Part shown: piece by piece, positions 8,601 to 17,960 of the stretch
Position numbering within the stretch: the stretch's first letter is position 1
How the letters are laid out: every line of letters starts with the position of its first letter
Assembly (NCBI GenBank): GCA_029562645.1
Contig: JAKQUI010000069.1
Coordinates: 236,231 to 300,230, forward strand
Origin: Spirochaetota bacterium
GTDB lineage: Bacteria; Spirochaetota; UBA4802; JAKQUI01
Reading direction: 5' to 3'
Length of the DNA: 64,000 nt
Notes under the pieces: model-generated
Databases searched by the model: none
What the model was told of the DNA's origin: nothing
The model's input: only the letters and a program-made list of their open reading frames with translations
Made by a program: the position numbers and the translations under genes

Positions 8601-8948
8601 ATGATAACCATACGACATTACGACGACATCACCCCGATCCCGGTGGACGCGGACGGGGCGAAGAACGCGCGCAAGCGGCTGCTCGTGGGAGCGGCGGACG
8701 GCGTGCCCTACTTTTCCATTCGCATGTTCACCATCGGCCCGGGCGGCAACACGCCGTCGCACGCGCACGATTTCGAGCATGAGATCTACATTCTCGAGGG
8801 GACCGCGAAGTGTGTGAGCGGCTCGACCGAGACGCCGGTGCGCGCGGGTTCCGTCATCTTCGTCCCCGGGGGAGAGCCGCACTGCTTCGTAAATACGGGC
8901 AGCGGCGACCTCGTGGTATTGTGCATGGTGCCCAAGGAGTACGAGTAG
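8601..8948 (+). CDS. Small single-domain cupin
   Basis: A 115-residue protein with both cupin motifs: GGNTPSHAHDFEHEIYILEG (His, His and Glu ligands) and GEPHCFVN (third His). It is a single beta-barrel of the kind found in small dioxygenases, isomerases and storage-like proteins; no substrate can be assigned. AAAGGAG lies 9 bp before the ATG. It sits 37 bp after the deacylase, so it is probably co-transcribed with it and may act in the same D-amino-acid-related pathway (inference). The stop is 3 bp from the stop of the convergent nucleotidyltransferase. Confidence 0.8.
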   Translation: MITIRHYDDITPIPVDADGAKNARKRLLVGAADGVPYFSIRMFTIGPGGNTPSHAHDFEHEIYILEGTAKCVSGSTETPVRAGSVIFVPGGEPHCFVNTGSGDLVVLCMVPKEYE

Positions 8949-8951
8949 GTC

Positions 8952-9881
8952 TTACGCCGTAAGAACCCGGTCCCCGAACACCACGCTATCGACAATCCGC
9001 GCGTTGGCCGCGATGACGCCGCCGGAAAGGACCACGCTGTTCTCCACGAGCGCGCCCTCGCCCAGCACCGCCCCGTCGCCGATCACGGAATTGCGAACGA
9101 CCGCGCGATCGCGAATTCGCGCATCGCGGGAGATGGCATCCTGCGGAAGACCCAGCTCATGGCACATGAGCGAGCGAACGCCGTCTCGGTCCTCCAGCAT
9201 GTGCAGATTCGCCTCGCGGAAGGAACGCAGCGAACCGATATCGAGCCAACACGATTCGTGCGCAACATACCCGAGACGCGCATTGCGGATAAGTTCGACA
9301 TAGCCGGTATAGACGATGCTCGAAAACTCCGGCACGAGATACGGGAAGAGTCGCGATGAAACGACCGCCGCGCCGGAATAGATATAGTCCGAACGCGCAC
9401 CCCTTTCGAGGAAATTCTTGAAATCGATCACCCGATCGCCATCCACGCCCACCATGCCGATCTCCGATGCGCGTGGCGTTCGGTGCAATACGACCGTCGC
9501 GGGATCTCCCGTCCGCCGGTGCGCGTCGACGAGCGCAGCCACGTCGAGGTCCATGATCACGTCGCTGTTGAGGATCACGCACTCATCGCCGTCAATCTGA
9601 CGCTCGCAATTCTTGAGGCCGCCCCCGGTCCCGAGGATTTCCTCCTCGAATGAAAAGAACAGCCGGCACCCGAAATCGCCGTGGGCCGCGAAAAAGCGCA
9701 CGATATCGTGCGCCCGGTAGTGGAGGTTGATGATGATCTCGTCGATGCCCGCGCGCCTCAGGAGCGCGAGCGCATAGCAGATCGCCGGAATGTTCACCAC
9801 CGGTACCAGCGGCTTCGGCATGCCGTCGGTGATGGGGCGCAGGCGCTCGCCGAACCCCGCCGCGAAGATGAATCCCTTCAT
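8952..9881 (-). CDS. NDP-sugar nucleotidyltransferase (MurU-like) with C-terminal hexapeptide tail
   Basis: A 309-residue protein beginning MKGFIFAAGFGERLRPIT, the glycine-rich nucleotide-binding signature of sugar-1-phosphate nucleotidyltransferases, followed by the PKPLVPVVN segment and a metal/substrate Asp in ILNSDV. The ~90-residue C-terminal tail has a left-handed beta-helix rhythm (ARIRDRAVVRNSVIGDGAVLGEGALVENSVV). The start at 9881 overlaps the kinase gene by 4 bp (ATGA). A nucleotidyltransferase directly coupled to a COG3178 kinase is the organisation of AmgK-MurU, which convert MurNAc to UDP-MurNAc in a peptidoglycan recycling route. The extra tail is not present in the short MurU proteins, so mannose- or glucose-1-phosphate specificity remains possible. 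Confidence 0.8.
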   Translation of the reverse strand: MKGFIFAAGFGERLRPITDGMPKPLVPVVNIPAICYALALLRRAGIDEIIINLHYRAHDIVRFFAAHGDFGCRLFFSFEEEILGTGGGLKNCERQIDGDECVILNSDVIMDLDVAALVDAHRRTGDPATVVLHRTPRASEIGMVGVDGDRVIDFKNFLERGARSDYIYSGAAVVSSRLFPYLVPEFSSIVYTGYVELIRNARLGYVAHESCWLDIGSLRSFREANLHMLEDRDGVRSLMCHELGLPQDAISRDARIRDRAVVRNSVIGDGAVLGEGALVENSVVLSGGVIAANARIVDSVVFGDRVLTA

Positions 9882-10879
9882 GCGCGCGTACCGATATTCT
9901 CTCGAATGATATCGTAGGCGGCCGCGAGCTCCGGCCGGCGCGAGACATACGCCGGGAGATAGCCGAGCGTGGTCGGGATCGACGACTCGTAGCGGCGCTT
10001 GCCCAGGCGTCCCACCTGGTAGCCGAAGGTGCCGACGGCCTTTACGTTGCGCTGGAAGGCCATGAGGTCGAACAGGCGGTCGTATTCGTCGCGCGACATC
10101 CGGAGGAGGCCCCGGTCCCGCAGCGCATCGAAGTGGCGCGTCATCATCATGCCCACGATATCGTCGTCCAGAACGCAATAGGAGTCGCGCACAAGCGAGA
10201 CGATATCGTAGTGCGGCAATCCCATGCGTGCGTCCTGGAAGTCGATCACGAAAAGCGCGCCGCCCTTGGTCATGACGTTTCTGCTGTGATAATCGCGATG
10301 GTTGAGCACGAAGAGCTCCGGGCGATAGAGCTCGCCGGCGATGCGAAGGAACGCCTCGCGCAGCACCCGCTCGGCTGCCTCCGTCATCGACGCGTGAAAA
10401 TATCCCTTGAGCGCGTGCTCGATGAAAAAGCCGAACTCGAACATGAGCTTGTCGATGTCGAAGGCGAGATTGAACGGGAGGCGCGTCCCGTCGCCGCGAA
10501 TGGACTGGATGTCCACGGCAATATCGACCATGCGCGCATAGATGTCGATCACCCCGCGGCGGGACAATGAGGGGAGAACGGTTTCGATGAGATCGTCCCC
10601 GGCATCCTCCTGGAGGATGAGGCCGTTCTCCATGTCCATCGCCAGAATCGCGGGAACGGGGACGCCGTTATCATGGAGAAGGCCGTGGACTGCGGCGAAC
10701 GGATACCCGTCGACTGGCGTTCCGGCGGCAGCGCCGTCGCGGCAGAGAATACAGGTGCGCTGCCCCGAGTGGACGCGAAAGTATTCGCGCGTGGAGGCGT
10801 CGCCCTCGAGCGGCGCTATGCGATCGAAAGCGTCGAGCGCGCCAGAGACGAAATCGCGCATCGTTGTATTAATGTCCAT
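9878..10879 (-). CDS. AmgK-like sugar kinase (COG3178 phosphotransferase)
   Basis: About 333 residues with an aminoglycoside-phosphotransferase/choline-kinase fold. The substrate-loop segment GDASTREYFRV, the catalytic LNHRDYHSRNVM and the metal-binding VIDFQDARMGLPHYDIVSLVRD are the hallmarks of COG3178, which includes AmgK (anomeric MurNAc/GlcNAc kinase). Location at the distal end of the division cluster, coupled to a nucleotidyltransferase, supports a role in amino-sugar salvage for peptidoglycan, but substrate specificity is inferred. An in-frame TTG at 10924 gives a 15-residue longer form. I prefer the ATG at 10879 because it begins just before the conserved domain, although neither start has a convincing ribosome-binding site. 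Confidence 0.75.
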   Translation of the reverse strand: MDINTTMRDFVSGALDAFDRIAPLEGDASTREYFRVHSGQRTCILCRDGAAAGTPVDGYPFAAVHGLLHDNGVPVPAILAMDMENGLILQEDAGDDLIETVLPSLSRRGVIDIYARMVDIAVDIQSIRGDGTRLPFNLAFDIDKLMFEFGFFIEHALKGYFHASMTEAAERVLREAFLRIAGELYRPELFVLNHRDYHSRNVMTKGGALFVIDFQDARMGLPHYDIVSLVRDSYCVLDDDIVGMMMTRHFDALRDRGLLRMSRDEYDRLFDLMAFQRNVKAVGTFGYQVGRLGKRRYESSIPTTLGYLPAYVSRRPELAAAYDIIRENIGTRA

Positions 10880-10982
10880 TGTCACGATGGCGTCGGGAGT
10901 GCCATCGTACAGTGAAATGAGCAAGTATAATTTGCCGCGCGGGTTCCGCTTCCCGCTGTCCCGCCCGATGGAATTGCGATGC

Positions 10983-11016
10983 CGGACCGCCCCCCGGGGG
11001 GGCCGGGGGCGGTCCG
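10983..11016 (-). terminator. Very GC-rich 12-bp hairpin downstream of ftsZ
   Basis: CGGACCGCCCCC and GGGGGCGGTCCG pair perfectly across a 10-nt G/C loop, 82 bp after the ftsZ stop and before the kinase gene. There is no T-tract on either strand, so it may be a pause site, a Rho-related structure or a transcript boundary rather than a classical intrinsic terminator. Confidence 0.5.
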
Positions 11017-11097
11017 TGCGTTTATGGTCGTATCTGTCCGGTGCGATTCGATGATTTCATACTGCGAAGTATCATCATCACTATAAAAGAAACCGCG

Positions 11098-12267
11098 CTA
11101 ATCCAGCGTGCGCCGTAAGAACGCCGGTATGTCCAGGTCCTCGCGGGCGAAGTCGCGGCTGATGCGCTGCTTGTCCACCTTGAAGGTCTGATCGTTCACG
11201 GGAACGCGACGTGCGGCGGCGCCCTCCGGCTTGCGGCCCTCGATGAGCTGCAGCGAGGTTCCGGTCTGCTTGTCAAGATCGTTCACGCCGGGCCGATTGA
11301 GCTGGTTGCGGCGCCGGTCGAAACCGGTCGCGATCACCGTGACGCGCACGCGCTCGTCGAGCGACGGATCGATGGTGGTGCCGAAGATGATGTTGGCCTC
11401 CGGATCCACCTGCCGGGTGATGATGTCGTTGACCTCGTTCACCTCGTGGAGCGAGAGGTCGTTCCCGCCGGCGATGTTGATGAGCACGGCCTTCGCGCCC
11501 TCGATCCCGGTCTCCTCGAGGAGGGGGCTCGCGATGGCCATCTGCGTCGCCTCCACCGCCTTGTTTTCGCCGCTGCCGATGCCCACGCCCATGAGCGCAT
11601 CGCCCGTCTCCCGCATAACGGTGCGCACGTCGGCGAAATCGACGTTCACCAGGCCGGTCACCATGATGATGTCGGCGATGCCCTGCACGCCCTGGCGGAG
11701 GATGTCGTCGGCCAGGCGGAAGGCGTCGTCGATGGGGGTCTTCCGGTCAATGATTTTCAGGAGCTGGTCATTGGGTATGGTGATGAGCGTGTCGACCTTC
11801 TCCTTGAGGGTTGTCACGCCCTCCTGCGCCACGGTCATGCGGCGCTTGCCCTCCACGCGGAAGGGCTTGGTGACCACGCCCACGACGAGCGCGTTGTGCT
11901 CCTTCGCTATCTCCGCCACCACCGGCGCCGCGCCGGTCCCCGTCCCGCCGCCCATGCCGGCGGTGATGAAGACCATGTCGGCCCCTTTGAGCGCCTTGCT
12001 GATCTTGTCGCGGTCCTCGTTGGCGGCCCCGCGGCCGACCTCGGGGTCCGCCCCCGCGCCCAGTCCCTTGGTGAGCTTCGTCCCGATCTGGATCTTCGTC
12101 TGCGCGAGCGAGTCCTTGAGCTGCTGCGCGTCCGTGTTCGCGACGATGAACTCGATGCCATCCATGCCGGTGGCGATCATTCGGTTGACCGCGTTGGTTC
12201 CCGCGCCACCCACGCCAATCACCTTGATTGTCGTGTGAAACGGCCGTTCCTCTTCGAGCTTAAACAT
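11098..12267 (-). CDS. ftsZ: Cell division GTPase FtsZ
   Basis: A 389-residue tubulin-like GTPase that forms the Z ring. It has [15 protein letters not shown] at the N-terminus, the tubulin signature [10 protein letters not shown] for nucleotide binding, [11 protein letters not shown] and the T7-loop region. A variable linker leads to the conserved C-terminal peptide ([11 protein letters not shown]) that binds FtsA and other membrane tethers. GGGGGG lies 3 bp before the ATG. It is the last of the classical division genes here, about 100 bp downstream of ftsA. That gap is unusually AT-rich and contains a palindrome (see the repeat at 12310), so ftsZ may also have its own promoter. Confidence 0.97.
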   Translation of the reverse strand: MFKLEEERPFHTTIKVIGVGGAGTNAVNRMIATGMDGIEFIVANTDAQQLKDSLAQTKIQIGTKLTKGLGAGADPEVGRGAANEDRDKISKALKGADMVFITAGMGGGTGTGAAPVVAEIAKEHNALVVGVVTKPFRVEGKRRMTVAQEGVTTLKEKVDTLITIPNDQLLKIIDRKTPIDDAFRLADDILRQGVQGIADIIMVTGLVNVDFADVRTVMRETGDALMGVGIGSGENKAVEATQMAIASPLLEETGIEGAKAVLINIAGGNDLSLHEVNEVNDIITRQVDPEANIIFGTTIDPSLDERVRVTVIATGFDRRRNQLNRPGVNDLDKQTGTSLQLIEGRKPEGAAARRVPVNDQTFKVDKQRISRDFAREDLDIPAFLRRTLD

Positions 12268-12309
12268 AGCCCCCCCTATTGTAACGATGTATGCGCGTCA
12301 CACTATTAC

Positions 12310-12338
12310 AATGAGACATGTATAGATTATGTCTCATT
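12310..12338. repeat. Inverted repeat in the AT-rich ftsA-ftsZ gap
   Basis: AATGAGACAT and ATGTCTCATT form a perfect 10-bp inverted repeat around a 9-nt spacer, about 45 bp upstream of the ftsZ start. Its right half, ATTATGTCTCAT (12326-12337), recurs as a 12-bp exact match in the mraZ control region and at the rsmH start codon. The surrounding ~100 bp is much more AT-rich than the neighbouring genes. A dimeric-regulator site or a hairpin are both possible. Confidence 0.55.
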
Positions 12339-12364
12339 ATTTTTCAAAACAAAAATTATTTTTT

Positions 12365-13600
12365 CTACAAATATTCTTCAAACCAGCGCCGGATGCGCGA
12401 TCCCATCGCGCCGATGCCGCCGCCCGCCTTTTTCCGGGACGCGCGGCCCTGCGAGTACTGGTTCATCTTCACGCCGTACTTCAACAGGCCCACCGCGTTC
12501 GCGAACTGCGGCGTGGCCACCACGTCCTTGAGTCCCACGATGTCGCGCGGCACGCCGAGGCGCACCGGCATGTTGAGCACGCGCTCGGCCGCCTCCACGC
12601 AGCCCTCGATCATGCTGCCGCCGCCCACGAACACCGCGCCGGCCGCCACGATGTCCTTCTTGCCGCTGCGGACGAGCTCCTGCTCCACCATCTCCACGAT
12701 CTCCATCATGCGCGGCTCGATGATCTGGGCGAGCTCCTGCTTGAACAGCCGCCGCGGCGCCCGCCCGCCCACGGACGGCACCTCGATGGTCTCCGAGGCG
12801 TCCACCAGGTCTATCACCGCGCAGCCGTACTTCCGCTTGATCGACTCCGCGGACTCGATGGGCGTCCGCAGGCCGATGGAGATGTCGTTGGTCACGTGGA
12901 TCCCGCCGATCGCCAGCACCGACGAGTAGGCTACGCCGCCCTCGACGTAAATCATGATATCGGTGGTCCCGCCGCCGATGTCCACCAGCACCACGCCGAG
13001 CTCCCGCTCGTCCTGCGACAGGGTCGCCTCGGCCGACGCCAGTGGCGAGAAGACGATATCGCTCACCGGATAGCCCGCCTTGTTCACGGACTTCACCAGG
13101 TTCTGGATGCAGGTCGTCCCGCCGGTCACGATGTGGACCTCCGCCTCCAGCCGCACGCCGCTCATGCCGATGGGGTCCTTGATCCCCGTCTGGTCGTCCA
13201 CGGAGAACTCCTTGGACAGCACGTGGACGATCTCGCGGTCGGCGGGGATCACCACCGCCTGCGCCGCCTCGATCACGCGCTTCACCTCGACCGGGGTGAT
13301 GGTGCGGTTCCGGTTGGATACCGCCACCACGCCGCGCGAGTTTTCCCCCTTCATGTGCTGGCCGGTGATGCCCACGTACATGCCGCCCACTTCGCTCCCG
13401 GCCATGAGCTCGGCGTCCTCGATCGCCTTGCCGATCGAGCTGATGGTATTGTCGATGTTGATGATGACGCCGTTCTTGAGCCCCTTCGCCGGCGCCACGC
13501 CCACGCCGCTCACCTCGACATCGCCGTTCTCGTTGCGATAGCCGATGACCGCGCAGGTTTTGGTCGTTCCGATATCGAGCCCGACAATAACGTCTTCCAT
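12365..13600 (-). CDS. ftsA: Cell division protein FtsA
   Basis: A 411-residue actin-fold ATPase that anchors FtsZ to the membrane. It shows VGLDIGTTKTCAVIG (phosphate 1), VSNRNRTITPVEVKRVIEAA in the 1C domain, VVLVDIGGGTTDIMIY (phosphate 2) and the adenosine motif GAVFVGGGSMIEG. The C-terminus (SRIRRWFEEYL) is the amphipathic membrane-targeting helix. It starts 9 bp after the ftsQ stop, with an AGGCGG-type ribosome-binding site. Confidence 0.96.
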   Translation of the reverse strand: MEDVIVGLDIGTTKTCAVIGYRNENGDVEVSGVGVAPAKGLKNGVIINIDNTISSIGKAIEDAELMAGSEVGGMYVGITGQHMKGENSRGVVAVSNRNRTITPVEVKRVIEAAQAVVIPADREIVHVLSKEFSVDDQTGIKDPIGMSGVRLEAEVHIVTGGTTCIQNLVKSVNKAGYPVSDIVFSPLASAEATLSQDERELGVVLVDIGGGTTDIMIYVEGGVAYSSVLAIGGIHVTNDISIGLRTPIESAESIKRKYGCAVIDLVDASETIEVPSVGGRAPRRLFKQELAQIIEPRMMEIVEMVEQELVRSGKKDIVAAGAVFVGGGSMIEGCVEAAERVLNMPVRLGVPRDIVGLKDVVATPQFANAVGLLKYGVKMNQYSQGRASRKKAGGGIGAMGSRIRRWFEEYL

Positions 13601-13608
13601 TCCGCCGC

Positions 13609-14325
13609 CTATTTCATGACCCCGAAGGTGTCGAAAATGTTCATGTGCGCGGGATACCTGCCCGCCGCGTCCAGAAAGCCGACGCAGGTGTTGAGCCGTT
13701 CAAGGGCCGCCCGGTTCATCTCCGCAAGAAACTCGGTCCGGCGACCGCGAAGTCGGATCCGCACCTTGCCATCGCTCCTGATATATACTTCGGTCAGTTC
13801 ACGGCAAACCTTCAAACCGCTTTTTTCGGCCTCGAGAATGGTCCGCAGGTAGTCGCGGACCTGTTTCGAGAGCGATCCGCTGTGCGCGAAGGCCCACGGG
13901 ACCACGACCAGCGGGCGGTCGGCCGCATGCACGCGGTTGTACGAGAGCGCCGCAAGCTCGCCGTCGAGCTCGATGAAGGCGTAGGCGCCCTCTTTCTCGA
14001 TCGCCATCACCAGCGCCGGGCGTTTCTCCTCGACCGTCACCGTGATCCGCCGGTCCTTCTCGACGATACGGTAGTCCTTGACGTACAGGTTCTTCCGGAG
14101 CGCCGCTTCCAGCGAATCGACATCGATCACGATCCCGTCCTGCTCCACCACGGTGTCTGCGGCGCTGATGAGCTCGTACTTGGTCAGGTATTTCAGCCCC
14201 TTGAACTCGATGGCGCTCACCTTCTTCACGTTCCGAAAGGCGTGGGCGCGGCCGGTCGCCGCGAACAGCATCAGCGCGCCCAGCATCATCACCGCAACCA
14301 TGTTGATCCGCGTGCGCATCATCAC
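13609..14325 (-). CDS. ftsQ: FtsQ/DivIB-type division protein
   Basis: A 238-residue protein with a short cytoplasmic N-terminus, one membrane segment (about residues 9-25), then a POTRA domain (VSAIEFKGLKYLTKYEL...LRKNLYVKDYRIVEKDRRITVTVEEKRP) and the beta domain. It links early and late divisome proteins in the periplasm. Sequence conservation in this family is low; position between murC and ftsA is the strongest support. The start overlaps the murC stop by 4 bp (ATGA). The N-terminal hydrophobic stretch ends in ATGRAHA, which looks cleavable, unlike the usual anchor. Confidence 0.85.
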   Translation of the reverse strand: MMMRTRINMVAVMMLGALMLFAATGRAHAFRNVKKVSAIEFKGLKYLTKYELISAADTVVEQDGIVIDVDSLEAALRKNLYVKDYRIVEKDRRITVTVEEKRPALVMAIEKEGAYAFIELDGELAALSYNRVHAADRPLVVVPWAFAHSGSLSKQVRDYLRTILEAEKSGLKVCRELTEVYIRSDGKVRIRLRGRRTEFLAEMNRAALERLNTCVGFLDAAGRYPAHMNIFDTFGVMK

Positions 14326-15692
14326 CTCGCACCCAGGGCCTCGACGATCTGCCGGCCGGCCTTATGGATGTCCCCCGCCCCCAGCGTGAGGACGATATCG
14401 CCCTCGCGCGCGGCTGCGGCCAGCGTCGGCGCGATCTCCTCGAAGCGGCCGATGATTCGCACCTCGCGCGTGTCGTGCTTCCTGATCGAATCGCGGATGA
14501 GCGCGCTCGAGACGCCCTCGATGGGCTCCTCCCCCGCCGGATAGATCTCCGTGAGAAAGAGCTCATCGGCGTCGGCGAAGGCCTGCCCGAACTCGTCCCA
14601 GAGGAGCTGCGTCCGCGTGTACCGGTGCGGCTGGAACACCACCACGAGGCGCCGCCCGAGGGCCTTGAGCCCCGCGAGCGTCGCGCGGATCTCCGTGGGA
14701 TGGTGCCCGTAGTCGTCGATCACGCGCACGCCGCGCGCCTCCCCGACGCGCTCCATGCGGCGCCCCACTCCCGCGAACTCCGCCAATCCCGCGCGGATGG
14801 CCGCGAAATCGAGCCCCAGGTCGAGCGCCACCACCACCACCGCGAGCGAATTGATCACGTTATGGTTGCCGATGAGGCCGATCTCGATGGCGCCCAGGAG
14901 CTCGTTCTTGTAGTAGCAGTCGTAGTGCGTCCGGCCGTCCGCCAGGCGGACGTTCGCCGCGCGGAAGTCGGCGTTCTCCGAAAAGCCGTAGGTGAGATAC
15001 GGACGCTCCACGCGCGGCAGCAGCTCCGCGATGACGTTATCGTCGATGCACAGGACGGAGTATCCGTAAAACGGAACATTGTTCATGTAGGTGAGAAAGG
15101 CCTCCTTGAGCCCCTCGAAGAACTTGTAGTGATCGAGGTGGTCGGCGTCGATGTTGGTGACCACCGCGATCGTCGGCAACAGCTTCAGGAACGACCCGTC
15201 CGACTCGTCGGCCTCGAAGACGATGTACTCGCCCTCGCCCGCGCGCGCATTGGAGCCGAAGTTGAGCACCTTCCCCCCGACCACGGCGGTGGGGTTGATG
15301 CCGCCGTGCGAGAGCACGAACGCGAGGAGCGACGAGGTGGTCGTCTTCCCGTGCGTCCCGGCGATGCCGATGCCGTGCTTGAGGCGCACCAGCTCGGCCA
15401 GCATCTCGGCGCGGTGGATGACGGGTATGCCGCGCGAGCGCGCCTCGATGAGCTCGGGATTGTTCTTGCCGATGGCGCTGGAGGTGACCACCACGCTGTA
15501 GTCCCCGATATTCGACGGGAAGTGGCCGATGAAGACCGTCGCGCCCAGGTCGCGCAGGCGCCGCGTCTGCTCGGACTCGTGCAGGTCCGAGCCCGAAACC
15601 TGGAAGCCCAGGGTGATGAGGATCTCGGCGATCCCGCTCATGCCGATCCCGCCGATTCCCATGAAATGCATCGTTTTCGATTTTCTGAACAC
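14322..15692 (-). CDS. murC: UDP-N-acetylmuramate--L-alanine ligase
   Basis: A 456-residue Mur ligase that adds L-Ala to UDP-MurNAc. It has the N-terminal Rossmann signature HFMGIGGIGMSGIAEIL, the ATP-binding AGTHGKTTT (111-119), FEADESDGSF and the C-terminal DDYGHHPTEI and FQPHRYTRT motifs characteristic of MurC. It sits between murG (4 bp) and ftsQ (4-bp overlap). MurB and Ddl, which often neighbour MurC, are not in this window. Confidence 0.97.
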   Translation of the reverse strand: MFRKSKTMHFMGIGGIGMSGIAEILITLGFQVSGSDLHESEQTRRLRDLGATVFIGHFPSNIGDYSVVVTSSAIGKNNPELIEARSRGIPVIHRAEMLAELVRLKHGIGIAGTHGKTTTSSLLAFVLSHGGINPTAVVGGKVLNFGSNARAGEGEYIVFEADESDGSFLKLLPTIAVVTNIDADHLDHYKFFEGLKEAFLTYMNNVPFYGYSVLCIDDNVIAELLPRVERPYLTYGFSENADFRAANVRLADGRTHYDCYYKNELLGAIEIGLIGNHNVINSLAVVVVALDLGLDFAAIRAGLAEFAGVGRRMERVGEARGVRVIDDYGHHPTEIRATLAGLKALGRRLVVVFQPHRYTRTQLLWDEFGQAFADADELFLTEIYPAGEEPIEGVSSALIRDSIRKHDTREVRIIGRFEEIAPTLAAAAREGDIVLTLGAGDIHKAGRQIVEALGAR

Positions 15693-15696
15693 GCCC

Positions 15697-16803
15697 CTAC
15701 CTCAACGCCGTTATGATTTCGTCGACGATGGTCTTCGCCGCGTCCGGCCGGGCGACCTTGAGCGCCTTCTCGGCCATCTTCGCCAGCCGCATGGGATTGC
15801 CCAGAAGGTCCAGGATGATCGGTCCCGCGATCTCCGGCGTGGCATCGTCGTTTGCGATCTTCACCGCCGCGCCGGCCTCGACGAACTCGTCGGCGTTCTT
15901 GTCCTGGTGGTTCGCCGCCGCGAAGGGATACGGGATCATCACGGACGGGAGCCCCATCGCGGCGATCTCCATCATCACCCCGGAGCCTGCGCGGCTGATG
16001 GCGATGTCGCTCGCGCGGTACGCCGCCCCCACGTTCTCGATGAACGGCGACATGTACACCGACCCCTTCTCGAGGGCGCGCCCGCTCTTCTCCCGGTACT
16101 CATTATACGAAAGGTCTCCGGTGCTCCAGATGACGCCGGTATCGGCGAACTCGCCGGAAAATTTCGTCTTGAGCCCCAGCATGAGCTCGTTCAGGCGCAG
16201 CGCGCCCTGGCTCCCGCCGATCAACAAAATCACGCGCTTGCAGTGGCCCAGGTTGAACGCCCGGCGCGCGTCCTCGCAGCTGATGGGCGCGAACACGCGC
16301 TGGCGGATGGGATTGCCCGCCTGGACGATCTTCACGCCGTTTTTCAAATATTCGTCCGAGGCGGCGAAGGTCGTGAAGATGGCCGCGGCGCGTTTCGCGA
16401 AATACCGCGTCACCTTGCCGGGCACCGAATTCTGCTCGCAGAGATACACCGGAACGCCCATGCGCGCGGCGGCCAACAGCGCCGGGCCGGACACGTAGCC
16501 GCCCATGCCGATCACCGCGGCGATCTGCGAGCGGGCGATGAAGCGCTTCGCCCAGAAATAGGCGTGGAGGAACTTCAGCGCGACGATGGGCAGCATGACG
16601 GGATTTTTCGTCAGTGACGGCGCGCCGTAGAGGAGCAGGTCCGCGTCCTTCACGTCCGCCAGCGACGAGAAGCGGGCATCGCGCCGGCCCACCAGGACGA
16701 AGGCGTGCACGCCGCGTTTCACGAACTCCTCATAGATCGCGATGCCGGGGCTGATATGACCCCCCGTCCCGCCGCCGACGATGAGAATGTTTTTGCCTTT
16801 CAT
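15697..16803 (-). CDS. murG: UDP-GlcNAc:lipid I N-acetylglucosaminyltransferase
   Basis: The 368-residue protein makes lipid II on the inner face of the membrane. It begins with the G-loop ILIVGGGTGGHISPGIAI, and the C-terminal domain holds SRAGSGVMMEIAAMGLPSVMIPYPFAAANHQDKNA, the UDP-GlcNAc-binding region. The ATG at 16803 overlaps the ftsW stop by 4 bp and has GAGGTG upstream. A GTG at 16809 would add two residues. Confidence 0.96.
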   Translation of the reverse strand: MKGKNILIVGGGTGGHISPGIAIYEEFVKRGVHAFVLVGRRDARFSSLADVKDADLLLYGAPSLTKNPVMLPIVALKFLHAYFWAKRFIARSQIAAVIGMGGYVSGPALLAAARMGVPVYLCEQNSVPGKVTRYFAKRAAAIFTTFAASDEYLKNGVKIVQAGNPIRQRVFAPISCEDARRAFNLGHCKRVILLIGGSQGALRLNELMLGLKTKFSGEFADTGVIWSTGDLSYNEYREKSGRALEKGSVYMSPFIENVGAAYRASDIAISRAGSGVMMEIAAMGLPSVMIPYPFAAANHQDKNADEFVEAGAAVKIANDDATPEIAGPIILDLLGNPMRLAKMAEKALKVARPDAAKTIVDEIITALR

Positions 16804-17960
16804 TGCCACACCTCTTCAGTGAGCTGGACGCCCTCGTACGCCCCGGCCCGGTATCGCGAAATGTTAAGCAGAATCCCCGCCGCCGACATGTTACACACCA
16901 GCGACGACCCGCCATAGCTGATAAACGGCAGCGGCAACCCGGTGGTTGGCAGCGCCCCGCTCACCACCCCGATGTTGATGAACGCCTGCACGACGATATA
17001 GAGCGTGAGACCGACCGCGAGCAGCCGGCCGTACTCGTCCGGCGCACCCAGCGAGATGATGAGCCCCCGCCAGAAGACCGTGCAGAAGAGCGCGATGATA
17101 AGCAACGTCCCTAAAATACCGGTCTCCTCGGCGATCACCGCGAAGATGAAGTCCGTGTGCGGCTCGGGCAAGCGGCTGATCTTCTGGGTGCCGTACCCCA
17201 GTCCCGTGCCCAAAAAGCCGCCCTTCTTGAAGGCGATAAAGGACTGCACCACGTGATAGCCCTTGCCGAAGCGGTCGGCCCAGGGATCGAAATAGGAGAG
17301 CAGGCGGTTCTTGCGATAACTCACCTCGTAGATGAGCAAATAGAACATGGGCACGCTCACGATCCCCACTGCCGCGATATACAGGATGGGAAAGCCCGAG
17401 ACGAACAGAATCAGGGCGGCGATCAAGAGGATGTCGATGGCGGTCCCGAAATCGGGCTGCAGCATGAGGAGCACGAAGGCGAGTGCGACAATGGCCGCAG
17501 GCACCAGGAGCTGCGCCACGTGATTGGCCACCCCGGTCCGCTCGCTGGAGAACACCTTCACAAGATAGAGCACCAGGCACAGCTTGACGATCTCGGATGG
17601 CTGAATCTGCAAGAACCCCAGGCTGAGCCAGCGCGCGGACCCCTTGGCGCTCTTGCCGATGACCGGCACGAACACCAAGATCAGCAGGACGAACGAGACG
17701 AGCAGCAATATCTTCGTATAGCGCGCATACCGGCGGTAATCGACCTCCTGGAACACGAGAAGCGCCCCGAGCCCCAGCACGAACCACACGATCTGGCGCT
17801 TGAGGAAATAGAAGGAATCCTGATAGATCCGCGCGGCGTGGATGGCGCTCGCGCTGTAGCTCATGGCGATGCCGATCCCGACCAGCAGGAGCACCGTGAC
17901 GAAGAGAAAGACGTCCGGGTCGCCCCGCCGCCTCGTGTCGATGATCGACTTCAGGTCCAC
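16800..17960 (-). CDS. ftsW: Peptidoglycan glycosyltransferase FtsW (SEDS family)
   Basis: A 386-residue polytopic membrane protein with about ten hydrophobic segments. It carries the SEDS motifs KGSARWLSLGFLQIQPSEIVK (positions roughly 105-130) and, near the end, the conserved block INIGVVSGALPTTGLPLPFISYGGSS. By family it polymerises lipid II at the septum together with a class B PBP, but the usual partner FtsI is not encoded in this cluster. It overlaps murD by 10 bp and murG by 4 bp. Confidence 0.95.
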   Translation of the reverse strand: MDLKSIIDTRRRGDPDVFLFVTVLLLVGIGIAMSYSASAIHAARIYQDSFYFLKRQIVWFVLGLGALLVFQEVDYRRYARYTKILLLVSFVLLILVFVPVIGKSAKGSARWLSLGFLQIQPSEIVKLCLVLYLVKVFSSERTGVANHVAQLLVPAAIVALAFVLLMLQPDFGTAIDILLIAALILFVSGFPILYIAAVGIVSVPMFYLLIYEVSYRKNRLLSYFDPWADRFGKGYHVVQSFIAFKKGGFLGTGLGYGTQKISRLPEPHTDFIFAVIAEETGILGTLLIIALFCTVFWRGLIISLGAPDEYGRLLAVGLTLYIVVQAFINIGVVSGALPTTGLPLPFISYGGSSLVCNMSAAGILLNISRYRAGAYEGVQLTEEVWQ

